A DNA stretch of 64,000 nucleotides from Pleurocapsales cyanobacterium LEGE 10410 (GCA_015207195.1 JADEXJ010000013.1:1-64000); one strand, 5' to 3'; shown: positions 27,088-36,090, counted from the stretch's first letter. Notes: generated by a model from the sequence alone, not told the origin. Numbers and translations: made by a program.

Positions 27088-28191
27088 TTAAATATCTCTA
27101 ATGCCCAGCCCTAAAACAATTCCCAACCCAGGACGAAGATCGGAAGCAATATGTTGACCGACATCTAGAGCCAAAGTAGCAACAGGATCGATTTTAATTG
27201 CAGGCAAATTTAGCTTTTGTGTAAAAAATTCATCGATCTGACTAATGCCAGCTCCTGGTCCTGCTAATAGTAACTGAGCAATTTCTAAATCTTCACTTTG
27301 GTTGACATAGAAATTAATTGAACGGCTCAATTCTTCGCTTAGTTCTCCCAAAATTTTTAGTAAAGCTAATCTTCCTGGATCTAACTGAGCTGAATTTATA
27401 TCTCCTGAATCCTCGATACCATCAAATACATCTAGGTCATTGAGTAATTCTGTTCCACTCGTATCTGGTAAGTCCATTGCCTGAGAATATGCCGAACGCA
27501 TTTGATAAGTACCTATTGGAACAGTACGAGAAAACTGAGGAACGCCTTCAACTACAATTGCAATCTCTGTGCTATCAAACTCCAAATCTACTAACACCAC
27601 AGCCTCTTTTGAACTAAAAGAGCGTAATTGCTCTCTGATAGTTCTAATTAAGGCAAAACTATTAATTTCTAGGACTTTCATCTGTAGCTCTGCCTGCTGA
27701 AAAATTTCAGTATAAAGGTCGGTTACTTCCTTTTTGGTAGCTACCAATAAGACATTAACTTTTTCAATACCATCCTCGTCCATAAAGTAGCCTAGCTTGG
27801 CATAATCTAAATCTACTTCTTCCCTGGGATAAGGAAGGTGCATTCCTGCTTCATGCACCAAAACCATGTCTTTTAGTTCTTCTTCATCTAACTCCGCAGG
27901 AACGGGAATGACTCGAATAATTGCCTCTCGCATCGGTACGGCGGTTGATACTTGTTTCGCACTAATTTTATTAGCTTTGAAGGTATCTTTGATTAGTTCA
28001 GATAAAGTCAGAGAATCGACAATTTGCCCATCTTCGTATACTCCTTCAGGAATATCAGCCGACACATTTTTAATAAGTTTGTATTGCTGACCTTGTTTGG
28101 TTATTTGAGCAATGTTTACCCTTTGGGAATTAATTTCAACCCCAATGTTGTCGTCACCTTTAGCAAATATTTTGGTTAAATTATTTAGCAT
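27088..28191 (-). CDS. pilM: Type IV pilus assembly ATPase-like protein PilM
   Basis: Actin-like cytoplasmic protein that binds the N-terminus of PilN. The 367-aa sequence has the FtsA/PilM fold features: IGVEINSQRVNIAQI (17-31), VSTAVPMREAIIRVIPVP, the phosphate-binding VVLVDLEFDSTEIAIVVEG and the adenosine-binding LLLAGPGAGISQIDEFF. First gene of the pilMNOQ operon; AAGG lies about 7 bases before the ATG. Promoter must lie in the 370-bp region to the right. Confidence 0.92.
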   Translation of the reverse strand: MLNNLTKIFAKGDDNIGVEINSQRVNIAQITKQGQQYKLIKNVSADIPEGVYEDGQIVDSLTLSELIKDTFKANKISAKQVSTAVPMREAIIRVIPVPAELDEEELKDMVLVHEAGMHLPYPREEVDLDYAKLGYFMDEDGIEKVNVLLVATKKEVTDLYTEIFQQAELQMKVLEINSFALIRTIREQLRSFSSKEAVVLVDLEFDSTEIAIVVEGVPQFSRTVPIGTYQMRSAYSQAMDLPDTSGTELLNDLDVFDGIEDSGDINSAQLDPGRLALLKILGELSEELSRSINFYVNQSEDLEIAQLLLAGPGAGISQIDEFFTQKLNLPAIKIDPVATLALDVGQHIASDLRPGLGIVLGLGIRDI

Positions 28192-28561
28192 ACACCTTTT
28201 CCTAGGTAGTATTTTAAAACTTGTACCTCATCTTTAGATATGACTACATAATTTGTGGTCTTATCCAGCTAGAGTATTTGATGTCTTATTCTCAGCAAAT
28301 AAGCTCGACTCAATATTTTTAATATCACTACTCAATAATTTGGCAAATAGCCAATCATTAGCTAATAAATATTTAGATACAGTTCGACAATATGCTGGTC
28401 ACATTGGATATTGTAGCTGCTATAAATAGATTTTTAGATAAGTAGTTGTACCGAAAAAAATACAATCTACATATATTAAGGTAGTTACATTTACGCACAG
28501 ATATTGCCATTTTTACTTATTAGTAATATTGTTTGTTTTATTGTTTATTTCTGAGCGAGTA
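28192..28561. other. Divergent promoter region of pilM and the binding-protein gene
   Basis: A 370-bp AT-rich spacer between two genes that start at its ends. It must hold both promoters. I see no clear boxes, repeat or gene. Confidence 0.5.
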
Positions 28562-29872
28562 ATGCAGAGAATTATCCCGATTAAAAGATTTAGCTCGTAT
28601 TTATTAATTGGAGTAATCTTAAGCTGGCTGTTTGGCTGTAGTCCCAAAGCCAACACCACCGACCATCAGCTTGAATTTTGGACGATGCAGCTAAAACCCA
28701 ACTTTACTCAATATTTTGCCGAGCTTAATCGTACTTTTGAAGCTCAAGATGAAGCGATTGAGCTACGATGGGTCGATGTGCCGTGGACTGCCATGGAAAA
28801 CAAAATTTTAACCTCTATTTCTGCCAGAACAGCACCCGACGTAGTTAATTTGAACCCAAGATTTGCTTCCCAACTAGCAACGCGCAACGCTTGGCTGAAT
28901 CTAGAGGAAATAATCGATCCTGAAGTAAAAGCAACCTATTTGCCAAATATTTGGCAGGCAAGCACTATTGAGGTCTGTCAAGAGAATAAGTGTGACGAGC
29001 AAACCTTTGGTCTTCCCTGGTATCTTACTACTACGATTGCAATTTACAATCAACAGTTGTTGGGGAAAGCAGGTATCGAACAACCGCCTCAAACTTATGA
29101 GGACTTGGCAAAGGCAGCCAAAACAATTAAAGAAAAGACTGGTAAGTATGCTTTTTTTATTACCTTCGTGCCTAATGATTCGGCAGATGTTTTAGAGTCT
29201 TTAGTCAAGATGGGTGTCGAACTCGTTGATGAATCGGGTAAAGCTGCTTTTAATACCCCCGAAGGACAAGCTGCTTTTCAATATTGGGTAGATCTTTATC
29301 AACAAAAATTATTACCTCCAGAAGTATTGACCCAAGGTCATCGCCACGGAATAGAACTTTATCAGGCTGGAGAAATAGCTTTACTAACTTCTGGTGCAGA
29401 GTTTATTGATAGCATCACGAACAATGCACCGACGATAGCTGAAGTCTCTGCCGTTGCCCCACAAATTACGGGTAAAACAGGCAAAAAAAGCGTGGCGGTG
29501 ATGAATTTAGTTATTCCCCGCAACAGCGACAAACAAGAGCAAGCATTAAAATATGCTTTGTTTGTTACCAATACAGATAATCAGTTGGCTTTTGCCCAAG
29601 AATCTAATGTTCTTCCTTCTACAACTCAAGCAATAGAGCAATACATCGAAGAGATTGAACAACAAGAGGCATCAAATCTTAAAGAACAGGCAAAAAAACT
29701 TAGCGCAGCCCAGCTTAAAGATGCAGAGGTAATGATACCCGTTAGAGAAGATATTCAAATATTGCAAAGAGCCATTTATGAAAATCTACAGGCAGCTATG
29801 TTAAACGAAAAAACCGTAGAACAGGCGGTTCTAGATGCTGCTAATGAATGGGATAGTCAAGTAAAAGAATAA
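28562..29872 (+). CDS. ABC transporter sugar-type substrate-binding lipoprotein
   Basis: A 436-aa exported lipoprotein with a lipobox LFGC (C26) after a hydrophobic signal sequence. The mature part is a type 1 extracellular sugar-binding fold: LEFWTMQLKP, APDVVNLNP, TFGLPWYLTTTIAIYN and IPRNSDKQEQALKYALF are all typical of the MalE/UgpB/GgtB group. The substrate is probably a sugar, glycerol derivative or glucosylglycerol, but which one is not visible. I start at the ATG 28562, because the signal sequence begins there; a TTG at 28529 is less likely. There is no permease or ATPase gene adjacent, so it is an orphan in this window. Confidence 0.85.
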   Translation: MQRIIPIKRFSSYLLIGVILSWLFGCSPKANTTDHQLEFWTMQLKPNFTQYFAELNRTFEAQDEAIELRWVDVPWTAMENKILTSISARTAPDVVNLNPRFASQLATRNAWLNLEEIIDPEVKATYLPNIWQASTIEVCQENKCDEQTFGLPWYLTTTIAIYNQQLLGKAGIEQPPQTYEDLAKAAKTIKEKTGKYAFFITFVPNDSADVLESLVKMGVELVDESGKAAFNTPEGQAAFQYWVDLYQQKLLPPEVLTQGHRHGIELYQAGEIALLTSGAEFIDSITNNAPTIAEVSAVAPQITGKTGKKSVAVMNLVIPRNSDKQEQALKYALFVTNTDNQLAFAQESNVLPSTTQAIEQYIEEIEQQEASNLKEQAKKLSAAQLKDAEVMIPVREDIQILQRAIYENLQAAMLNEKTVEQAVLDAANEWDSQVKE

Positions 29873-30115
29873 ATTTTAATTACTGTTGTACGTTCTCAAG
29901 CATTATTTTGTTGACAAAGTTGTGATGTTCCAAAAACATATTCTGCTGATTAAGAGATAATCGAGCGCATGATTGTTTAGACATACAGTTGCTGTTTACA
30001 TGAAATACTTAAATGTGAGCTACACATGAATAGAGCAAGCGTAGACGAAATAGTTATTTCTACCTATATCTAGGCAAGCCTTGTTTAATAAGACCCATCT
30101 GTAGCATTTTTTTTC

Positions 30116-30328
30116 CTATTTCATTTGATTGGGTGGATACTGCCTATCTTTGGCTCTTTCAATGTACGTTAGATAAATTCCATACGTCAACGCCAGCAAC
30201 TGTATCGGCACTACTGCAATATAACCTTTAACAAACAGGTTAAGGTCTAAATGAGAAAATGTATTTAGGTAAACTGCTCCTAAGGCTGCTAACAAAACTT
30301 TGGTTGAAGTGTGTTTTAATTTCAACAT
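30116..30328 (-). CDS. Small two-helix membrane protein, unknown
   Basis: A 70-aa protein with two predicted membrane helices (about 10-26 and 33-54) and a polar tail ending PPNQMK. I recognise no family. It begins 7 bp after the end of the TM2 gene on the same strand, so the two are probably cotranscribed. The clean frame, the tight spacing and the membrane topology support it as a real gene. Confidence 0.55.
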   Translation of the reverse strand: MLKLKHTSTKVLLAALGAVYLNTFSHLDLNLFVKGYIAVVPIQLLALTYGIYLTYIERAKDRQYPPNQMK

Positions 30329-30335
30329 TTGACAA

Positions 30336-30602
30336 TCAAAACCACCCTTTCTTTGATGTCATATAAGTATTATAAAATTCGGTGTCGGACTTGGTTAGGT
30401 ACATAATTCCTTCAATTAAGCCAATAATACCCATGACAGGAGAACCTAACCCGCAGGTCAAAAGACTAACCAGAAGCATTACTAAACCTTCAGTGGTGTA
30501 GCCTAAAATAAATTTATGAATCCCTAAAGCTCCGAGAATAATGCCACATATACCGCAGGCAATTTTCTTTCCATTGGCATCTTCACTTTGAGAATTAGTC
30601 AT
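30336..30602 (-). CDS. TM2 domain protein
   Basis: An 88-aa membrane protein. The TM2 domain is seen as KKIACGICGIILGALGIHKF (11-30), an intervening turn with GYTTEGLVMLL, and the second helix LLTCGLGSPVMGIIGLIEGIMYL, with the typical LG.G.H.F.LG pattern. Conserved glycines and the acidic tail SDTEFYNTY follow the family pattern. Function unknown. GGAAAA upstream is a weak ribosome binding site. Divergent to the DUF2752 gene 103 bp away. Confidence 0.85.
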   Translation of the reverse strand: MTNSQSEDANGKKIACGICGIILGALGIHKFILGYTTEGLVMLLVSLLTCGLGSPVMGIIGLIEGIMYLTKSDTEFYNTYMTSKKGWF

Positions 30603-30705
30603 GATTGTTTTTCCTTTGAGTCATTACTTCAACTCACAGTGTATTCAAATAATTATGACTTTGTCTTCAGTGACTATACTAAAGCTATACAATAATTAGT
30701 TGCCT

Positions 30706-31116
30706 ATGTTCGACAAAAGAATTCAGTTATGTTCGATCTACTTTTTGGGTTCCCTAATCGTAATAGTTTTATATCTATACGATCCTGCAAACTCAAGTAG
30801 TATTTATCCTCCAAGTTTGTCTAGAGAATGGGGAGGTTTTTATTGTGCTGGATGCGGAATGTTTCGAGCTTTACATCAATTGCTACGTGGTAATTGGCAA
30901 GCTGCACTCAGATTGAATCCTCTTTTGATAGTAGGCTTGCCTTATTTGTTTTATTGGGTTGTACCTTATTTTTTTAAATATTTTTATCAGCTAAATTTAT
31001 ATACTATTCGCTTTAAAAACAAGCAAATAATTGCGATCGCTATGGTCATTTTGGTCTATAGTGTTTTGAGAAACATTTCCTCTCCCCTACTATCTTGGTT
31101 AGTTCCTCCCAGCTAA
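30706..31116 (+). CDS. DUF2752 membrane protein
   Basis: A 136-aa protein with the signature FYCAGCGMFRALHQLLRGNWQAALRLNPLL (about 46-75), a Cys-x-x-Cys-Gly-containing motif followed by Arg-Ala-x-His, and three hydrophobic segments. This is the DUF2752 family of small membrane proteins, often next to TM2-domain genes; function unknown. I use the ATG at 30706 rather than the TTG two codons earlier. Confidence 0.82.
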   Translation: MFDKRIQLCSIYFLGSLIVIVLYLYDPANSSSIYPPSLSREWGGFYCAGCGMFRALHQLLRGNWQAALRLNPLLIVGLPYLFYWVVPYFFKYFYQLNLYTIRFKNKQIIAIAMVILVYSVLRNISSPLLSWLVPPS

Positions 31117-31263
31117 TAGGTAATTAGGGGATCTCAGAACAAGCCTTTTTTAAAGGAGGATCGGCGATCGCATTATTCTATTGAATAAAAATTGTAGCTA
31201 GTAGTAGCTAGTACAAGTATTTTGTAACCAAACTTTATTGCAAAGATTGCCTGAAAAACACTA

Positions 31264-31276
31264 TTATTGTCAATAA
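31264..31276. promoter_or_regulatory. Candidate palindromic operator before fur
   Basis: TTATTG-T-CAATAA is a perfect 13-bp palindrome 27 bp upstream of the fur start codon. Size and AT-richness fit an autoregulatory Fur or PerR-like site. A 13-bp AT-rich palindrome can also occur by chance. Confidence 0.35.
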
Positions 31277-31303
31277 GCAGCAAATAATTGATAAAACACT
31301 GGT

Positions 31304-31822
31304 ATGGCTAACTACACGGCATCTTCCCTGAAAGCCGAACTCAACTCTAGAGGTTGGCGCATGACTCCTCAAAGAGAAAAAATTCTGCACGTATTTCAAA
31401 ATTTGCCCAAAGGCGATCATCTAAGCGCAGAAGAATTACATGACCTAATAGAGGAGCGAGGCGAATCTATTAGTTTGTCTACCATTTACCGTAGTGTAAA
31501 GCTAATGGCACGCATGGGAATTCTCCGAGAATTGGAATTAGCAGAAGGACACAAACACTACGAGTTAAACCAGCCTTATCCTCACCATCATCATCACGTA
31601 GTATGTATTCAATGTAATAATACAATCGAATTTAAGGATGACACTATTTTAAAACATAGTTTAAAGCAGTGTAAAAAAGAAGGATTTCAGCTAATTGACT
31701 GTCAGCTTACGGTAATGACGATCTGTCCCGAAGCGATTCGCATGGGTTGGCCATCGGCTTTGCCTACAGACTGGTGTTGCACTCGCATGATTTCTGAAAG
31801 AGAAGCCAAAAAGCAAGCCTAG
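31304..31822 (+). CDS. fur: Fur-family iron/oxidative stress regulator
   Basis: Metal-responsive repressor. The 172-aa protein has the winged helix (LKAELNSRGWRMTPQREKILHVF, LSTIYRSVKLMARMGILREL), the metal-binding HYELNQPYPHHHHHVVC and the cysteines C101 and C104 (CIQC). It resembles cyanobacterial FurA over the first 140 residues, with C133 and C141 at the FurA positions. However, residue 144 is Ala instead of the fourth cysteine (CPEA, not CPxC), and the C-terminus extends about 20 residues with an additional CC pair (158-159, in DWCCTR). FurA is the best assignment; FurB/Zur or PerR cannot be fully excluded. Convergent with sufE 46 bp away. Confidence 0.82.
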   Translation: MANYTASSLKAELNSRGWRMTPQREKILHVFQNLPKGDHLSAEELHDLIEERGESISLSTIYRSVKLMARMGILRELELAEGHKHYELNQPYPHHHHHVVCIQCNNTIEFKDDTILKHSLKQCKKEGFQLIDCQLTVMTICPEAIRMGWPSALPTDWCCTRMISEREAKKQA

Positions 31823-31868
31823 ATTGACTCGACTTATTACGAAGTGAAATACTGGGTAGATTATCCTA

Positions 31869-32309
31869 CTATTCTGTCGTGCCTAAATGAAAACCCAAAG
31901 CTTTCTTCTTCATCATCTGGAAAATATTGAAGAAGCCATTGGCGCGAGAAGGAGTCAGACTAACCTTTAAACCCGTATCTTCAATAAAATCGGGTTCTAT
32001 GGCGATAATTTCTTCTGGAGTCAAATTGTTTAGACCTTCAATTAGAAAGGCGACCAAACCTTTAACTAATTGAGCATCAGAATCTCCTTGATAGCAAACT
32101 CTGCCATCATCTAAACTAGCAGTAATGTATACCTGGGAGACACAGCCTTTGACCTTGTTCTCTTCAGTTTTCGCCGTTTCTGGCATATCGGGTAGTTTTT
32201 TAGCGTACCAGAGTAGCTGCTCGTATTTTTGCTTGGGATTAGAACGGCGTTTGAAACGTTCGACAATTTTGGCTAACTTAGAAGGCAAAGATGTTTCGGT
32301 TGATGACAT
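31869..32309 (-). CDS. sufE: Cysteine desulfurase accessory protein SufE
   Basis: Accepts sulfur from the SufS desulfurase as a persulfide and hands it to the SufBCD scaffold in Fe-S cluster assembly. At 146 aa it has the normal length; the persulfide cysteine C56 is in NKVKGCVSQVYI. Other conserved stretches are KYEQLLWYAKKLPDMPE, YQGDSDAQLVKGLVAFLI and LTPSRANGF. The rest of the suf operon is not in the window. Convergent with fur. Confidence 0.94.
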   Translation of the reverse strand: MSSTETSLPSKLAKIVERFKRRSNPKQKYEQLLWYAKKLPDMPETAKTEENKVKGCVSQVYITASLDDGRVCYQGDSDAQLVKGLVAFLIEGLNNLTPEEIIAIEPDFIEDTGLKVSLTPSRANGFFNIFQMMKKKALGFHLGTTE

Positions 32310-32411
32310 GGTTAATACAAAAATATGTTAAAAAATCAATTTAAAACAAAAAAGTACGCTCGGTTAATTTGGCGATCGCAAAGTGCGCGAAAGCTAATCC
32401 TTGACCGAAGA

Positions 32412-32440
32412 GAATCCTTTAGGATAGGGAATCCTTTAAG
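32412..32440. repeat. CCTTTAGG-type short repeat, degenerate copy
   Basis: GAATCCTTTAGGATAGGGAA followed by TCCTTTAAG contains two ATCCTTTA words and recalls the repeats at 25.3 and 49.1 kb. It lies between sufE and glgC (intergenic region 32310-32581), which otherwise shows no gene. Confidence 0.55.
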
Positions 32441-32581
32441 ACTAGCGGTGAGACATCGCTGAATATTACATTTACTTAATACTTTAACAAAACTCATCCT
32501 TTTCCTTTTCATTTTGCTGAATCTGTCCCCCATTCAGATAAACTTTATCTTGAGAGGCAGCACTCACGAGGTTTTAAATAA

Positions 32582-33871
32582 GTGAAAAGAGTATTAGGTA
32601 TCATTCTAGGAGGCGGAGCGGGTACACGTTTATACCCCTTAACCAAGTTACGAGCCAAACCAGCAGTACCTTTAGCCAGTAAATATCGTTTAATAGACAT
32701 TCCCGTCAGTAACTGTATAAATTCAGAAATTCTCAAAATTTATGTTCTGACCCAATTTAATTCTGCTTCTCTCAACCGACATCTAAATCGCAGTTACAAC
32801 TTTTCTGGATTTAGAGAAGGATTTGTAGAAGTACTATCGGCACAGCAGACAAAAGACAATTCTGGTTGGTTTCAGGGGACTGCCGATGCCGTTCGCCAGT
32901 ATATCAATTCCATCAAAGCTTGGGATGTAGATGAATGTATTATTTTATCTGGCGATCATCTCTATCGCATGGACTACAGTAAATTTATTCGGCATCATCG
33001 AGAAACTAAAGCAGATATTACCTTGTCAGTAGTACCAATTGACGAGAAAAGAGCCTCTAGCTTTGGCTTGATGAAAATTGATGATGGAGGCAGAATTATT
33101 GACTTTGCCGAGAAGCCCAAAGGAGAAGACCTTAGAAAAATGCAGGTAGACACTACTGTGTTGGGTCTAACACCAGAGCAAGCTAAACAAAGTCCTTATA
33201 TAGCTTCTATGGGAATTTATGTGTTTAAAAAAGACGTTTTGATCGATCTATTAGAAAAAAATCCCGACCAAACTGACTTTGGTAACGAAATTATTCCAGG
33301 ATCGGCTAAAAATCATAACCTTCAGGCATACTTGTTTAAGGGATACTGGGAAGATATCGGAACAGTTGAATCCTTCTATGAAGCAAATTTGGCTCTGACT
33401 AAGCAGCCTCAACCAGATTTTAGCTTTTATGATGAAAAAGCTCCTATTTACACTCGTTCGCGCTATCTGCCACCGACAAAACTTCTCAATTGTCAGGTAA
33501 GCGAATCTATGATTGGCGAGGGATGTATTCTCAAAAATTGTACTATCAATCATTCTGTAATTGGCATTAGAACTCGTATTGAAGCCAACTGCACCATAGA
33601 AGATACTTTAATTATGGGAGCAGATTTTTATGAGCCTTTTGCCGAAAGGCAGTCGGGAATGCAAAAGGGGGGTATTCCTGTAGGAATTGGTGAAGGTTCG
33701 ACAGTTCGTCATGCTATTGTCGATAAAAATGCTCGTATTGGACACAACGTTCAGATCTTGAACAAAGATCGAGTTGAAGAATCTCAACGAGAAGATGAAG
33801 GCTTTTATATCCGTAGTGGTATTGTTGTTGTCTTAAAAAATGCAACTATTCCTGACAACGTGGTTATCTAA
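32582..33871 (+). CDS. glgC: Glucose-1-phosphate adenylyltransferase (ADP-glucose pyrophosphorylase)
   Basis: Makes ADP-glucose from ATP and glucose 1-phosphate, the controlling step of glycogen synthesis. The 429-aa protein begins [21 protein letters not shown] with the nucleotide-binding [21 protein letters not shown] motif; [22 protein letters not shown] and the C-terminal beta-helix (NTATIPDN-type, here [10 protein letters not shown]) follow. The catalytic and 3-PGA-binding lysine regions typical of cyanobacterial enzymes are present. It starts at GTG 32582, two codons ahead of conserved sequence with no nearby ATG in frame. A clear terminator follows. Confidence 0.97.
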   Translation: MKRVLGIILGGGAGTRLYPLTKLRAKPAVPLASKYRLIDIPVSNCINSEILKIYVLTQFNSASLNRHLNRSYNFSGFREGFVEVLSAQQTKDNSGWFQGTADAVRQYINSIKAWDVDECIILSGDHLYRMDYSKFIRHHRETKADITLSVVPIDEKRASSFGLMKIDDGGRIIDFAEKPKGEDLRKMQVDTTVLGLTPEQAKQSPYIASMGIYVFKKDVLIDLLEKNPDQTDFGNEIIPGSAKNHNLQAYLFKGYWEDIGTVESFYEANLALTKQPQPDFSFYDEKAPIYTRSRYLPPTKLLNCQVSESMIGEGCILKNCTINHSVIGIRTRIEANCTIEDTLIMGADFYEPFAERQSGMQKGGIPVGIGEGSTVRHAIVDKNARIGHNVQILNKDRVEESQREDEGFYIRSGIVVVLKNATIPDNVVI

Positions 33872-33962
33872 ACTAGGTCATGATAGTAATCTCTTAGAAA
33901 GTTAGTTTAACAGACAATAATTTGGTGGTATTAGCTTGATAACTAAAATTAGATTGCTTTTT

Positions 33963-33990
33963 GGGTGTAGTGAATATAACTACACCCTTT
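33963..33990 (+). terminator. Terminator of glgC
   Basis: GGGTGTAGT (33963-33971) pairs perfectly with ACTACACCC (33979-33987), followed by TTT and an AT-rich tail. The surrounding intergenic region (33872-34182, 311 bp) holds nothing else I recognise apart from AT-rich sequence before dnaJ. Confidence 0.85.
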
Positions 33991-34182
33991 ATTTATGGTC
34001 AATTACAGGCATTTTTACAAAAAGGGCTTAAAAGTTAATTTTCTAATCTATTAATGGTTGTTAAGTCAAATCTCGCTTGAACTAAATCAATTTTTGATTG
34101 TCAGGTTAAACTTTATGTAATTTGTTATTTTTGCTTGTGTTGCAGATCAAAACTAGCCAACTTCCTGAGGAAAAAATTTTCC

Positions 34183-35193
34183 ATGCCTTCCGCCGAATTT
34201 AAAGACTACTACGCTATTTTAAGAGTCAAAAGAACAGCAAATACGGATGAAATAAAAAAGAAGTTTCGCCAACTGGCTTTAAAATATCATCCCGATCGCA
34301 ACCAGGGCAATAAAGTTGCCGAGGCAAAGTTCAAAGAAATCAGTGAAGCCTATGACGTGCTTTCCGACATTGATAAGCGCGCTAAATATGACAAGTTTGG
34401 TCAATATTGGCAACAATCGTCAACCAGCTACTCTAGCTATAGCAGTAATACCACTAATACCGAGCCACAAGTTGATGCAAATGATACAGACTTTAGCCAA
34501 TACGCTAACTTTGACGAATTTATCAACGAACTTCTAGGACGCTTTTCTAGTCCCAATAGCAGCACTAATTCACCAAATTATTCATCCCAAACTTCTTCTT
34601 CAAATGGTAATGCTAGCTATAGGAGCAATTTTCAAGATCTGGGAGTTGGCACGCGATCGCCGATGGATACCAAAGCTAACATCAGCTTGAGCTATGCTGA
34701 AGCGTTTAGAGGTACTACCAAGCGAATCAATTGGGGAACAGAGACTTTGACGGTTCGTATTCCTGCTGGTGCCAAACCAGGTTCGCGGATTCGTATAGCA
34801 GGTAAGGGAAAACCCAGTCTCAACAGTTCACAACAAGATTTATATCTCAACGTTAAATTAGATTCTCATTCCTTTTTCAATTTTGAGGGTGATAACTTAG
34901 TCTGTGAAGTACCGATCGCGCCAGACGAAGCAGTGTTAGGTTCATCGATCCCCGTTCCTACTCCCGATGCTACGGTAACCATGAAAGTTCCTGCGGGAAT
35001 TCAATCAGGTCAGGTATTACGACTCCGTGGTAAAGGTTGGTCTTCTCCTCAAGGTAATAGAACAGATCTGCTAGTCAAAATTATTGTTGCAATACCCCAG
35101 CAGATTAATCCTTTAGAAAGAGAATACTATCAAAAAGTTCGCGATGTACGTACCAAAAATCCTCGCGATTACTTGAAGGGGATTAGTCTGTAA
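34183..35193 (+). CDS. DnaJ-like (CbpA-type) co-chaperone
   Basis: Stimulates the ATPase of DnaK-type Hsp70. The J domain covers about residues 6-70 (YYAILRVKRTANTDEIKKKF, then the invariant HPD in KYHPDRN). A Ser/Asn/Thr-rich linker (about 80-150) replaces the zinc-finger domain, then two C-terminal substrate-binding domains (SYAEAFRGTTKRI, VRIPAGAKPGSRIRIAGKG, VPAGIQSGQVLRLRGKGWS) follow. So it is a type II J protein of 336 aa, like CbpA. I choose ATG 34183 (GAGG about 12 bases before); the frame extends upstream to 34135 but that part is not conserved. Confidence 0.9.
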   Translation: MPSAEFKDYYAILRVKRTANTDEIKKKFRQLALKYHPDRNQGNKVAEAKFKEISEAYDVLSDIDKRAKYDKFGQYWQQSSTSYSSYSSNTTNTEPQVDANDTDFSQYANFDEFINELLGRFSSPNSSTNSPNYSSQTSSSNGNASYRSNFQDLGVGTRSPMDTKANISLSYAEAFRGTTKRINWGTETLTVRIPAGAKPGSRIRIAGKGKPSLNSSQQDLYLNVKLDSHSFFNFEGDNLVCEVPIAPDEAVLGSSIPVPTPDATVTMKVPAGIQSGQVLRLRGKGWSSPQGNRTDLLVKIIVAIPQQINPLEREYYQKVRDVRTKNPRDYLKGISL

Positions 35194-35241
35194 CTAGCAA
35201 TTGGTTACTTTCGTTCGGGCAAATTTCTGGGGGGAACTTCT

Positions 35242-35649
35242 TTACCAAAATCCCTGAGCGATCGCTGTTGGATAAGATCTCACGCAGGCTCTAGAAGACG
35301 TATGTGCCTCTCCTTCTGGCTGCTGCTGCGGAATCACTTCACACTTACCACTTCCTGAAAACGCCCACCCGTGATAGGGGCATTCTAATAATCCCGCCTC
35401 GTTGACTCTTCCTTCGCTCAACGGTGCAAGACGATGGGGACATTTATCTTCAAACGCCTGCCAAGTATCAGTTGACTTATCCCACCAGATGATTAGATCT
35501 GTTTCTAGTAGGGTAAATCTTGCCAGATGATCTCTATCTAAATCATCGACATAGTAGATGGGATACCATGCTTCTTTTACATCGAAGCTAGTGCGATCGC
35601 TACCTCCAGGTAAAATAGTTGTATTTGGACTATCAGTCGTTATAGTCAT
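35242..35649 (-). pseudogene. Truncated Rieske oxygenase (pheophorbide a oxygenase/Lls1-like), N-terminal part
   Basis: The 135 visible codons encode a Rieske domain with CPHRLAPLSEGR and CPYHGWAFSGSG, the CxH and CxxH cluster ligands. The context LECPYHGWAF and SYPTAIAQG matches the pheophorbide a oxygenase/PTC52/Lls1-like group, whose members are roughly 350-460 aa with a mononuclear iron domain. Here the frame ends (GFW, stop) immediately after AQG, where related proteins go on to an LLFVYP-type segment, and the next bases lead into the 3' end of the dnaJ-like gene. All of the catalytic domain is missing, so this is almost certainly a remnant. The likely original start is ATG 35649. Confidence 0.75.
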
Positions 35650-35818
35650 CTCAGTATTTCTAATTATTCGGCTCTGTAAATAATTGTTACACAACTTTTT
35701 AGGTTGTTTTGAATTCTCAGAAATTGGTATAGACAAGTACTAGGATTAAGTTAGCTCTAGCCAATATCGATCGCTTAAAAATACACCGAATGTCAAATTA
35801 AACTATAAACTATATGCA

Positions 35819-36073
35819 ATGACGGAATTAGAAAAACTCATAGAATCAAATGCCAAAGCGATCGCAGCCTTAACTAGTGATATTCAAGAAATGAAACGAG
35901 ACAGAGACTTGATGTATACGATGATGCGAGATTTAACTGATAAGGTTAGTAGTCTGGTGTCCAGTTAGGCTAGAAGCTACGAACTTATGGAAAATTTAGA
36001 CGCTAGACAAAATCAATTATCAAATCAGCAACAGTTAATTGATATTTTAAGAAGACTTTCAGAAACAAATTAA
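35819..36073 (+). pseudogene. Small coiled-coil protein gene interrupted by an in-frame TAG
   Basis: The first segment is a 49-codon ORF (MTELEKLIESNAKAIAALTS at the start) rich in heptad-like Leu/Ile/Lys/Glu, ending at TAG 35966-35968. The same frame continues without other stop to TAA at 36071-36073 and reads ARSYELMENLDARQ, then NQLSNQQQLIDILRRLSETN, the same amphipathic style. Changing TAG to CAG would give one 84-codon coiled-coil protein. Alternatives are readthrough or two tiny ORFs; the nonsense mutation is the simplest reading. It lies beside the Rieske remnant, marking a decaying patch. Confidence 0.55.
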
Positions 36074-36090
36074 TTGTTTTTAGTTGTATC

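Noticed and set aside
28529-28561. TTG start for the solute-binding lipoprotein
   Set aside because: The extra 11 residues precede a normal lipoprotein signal that starts at ATG 28562.
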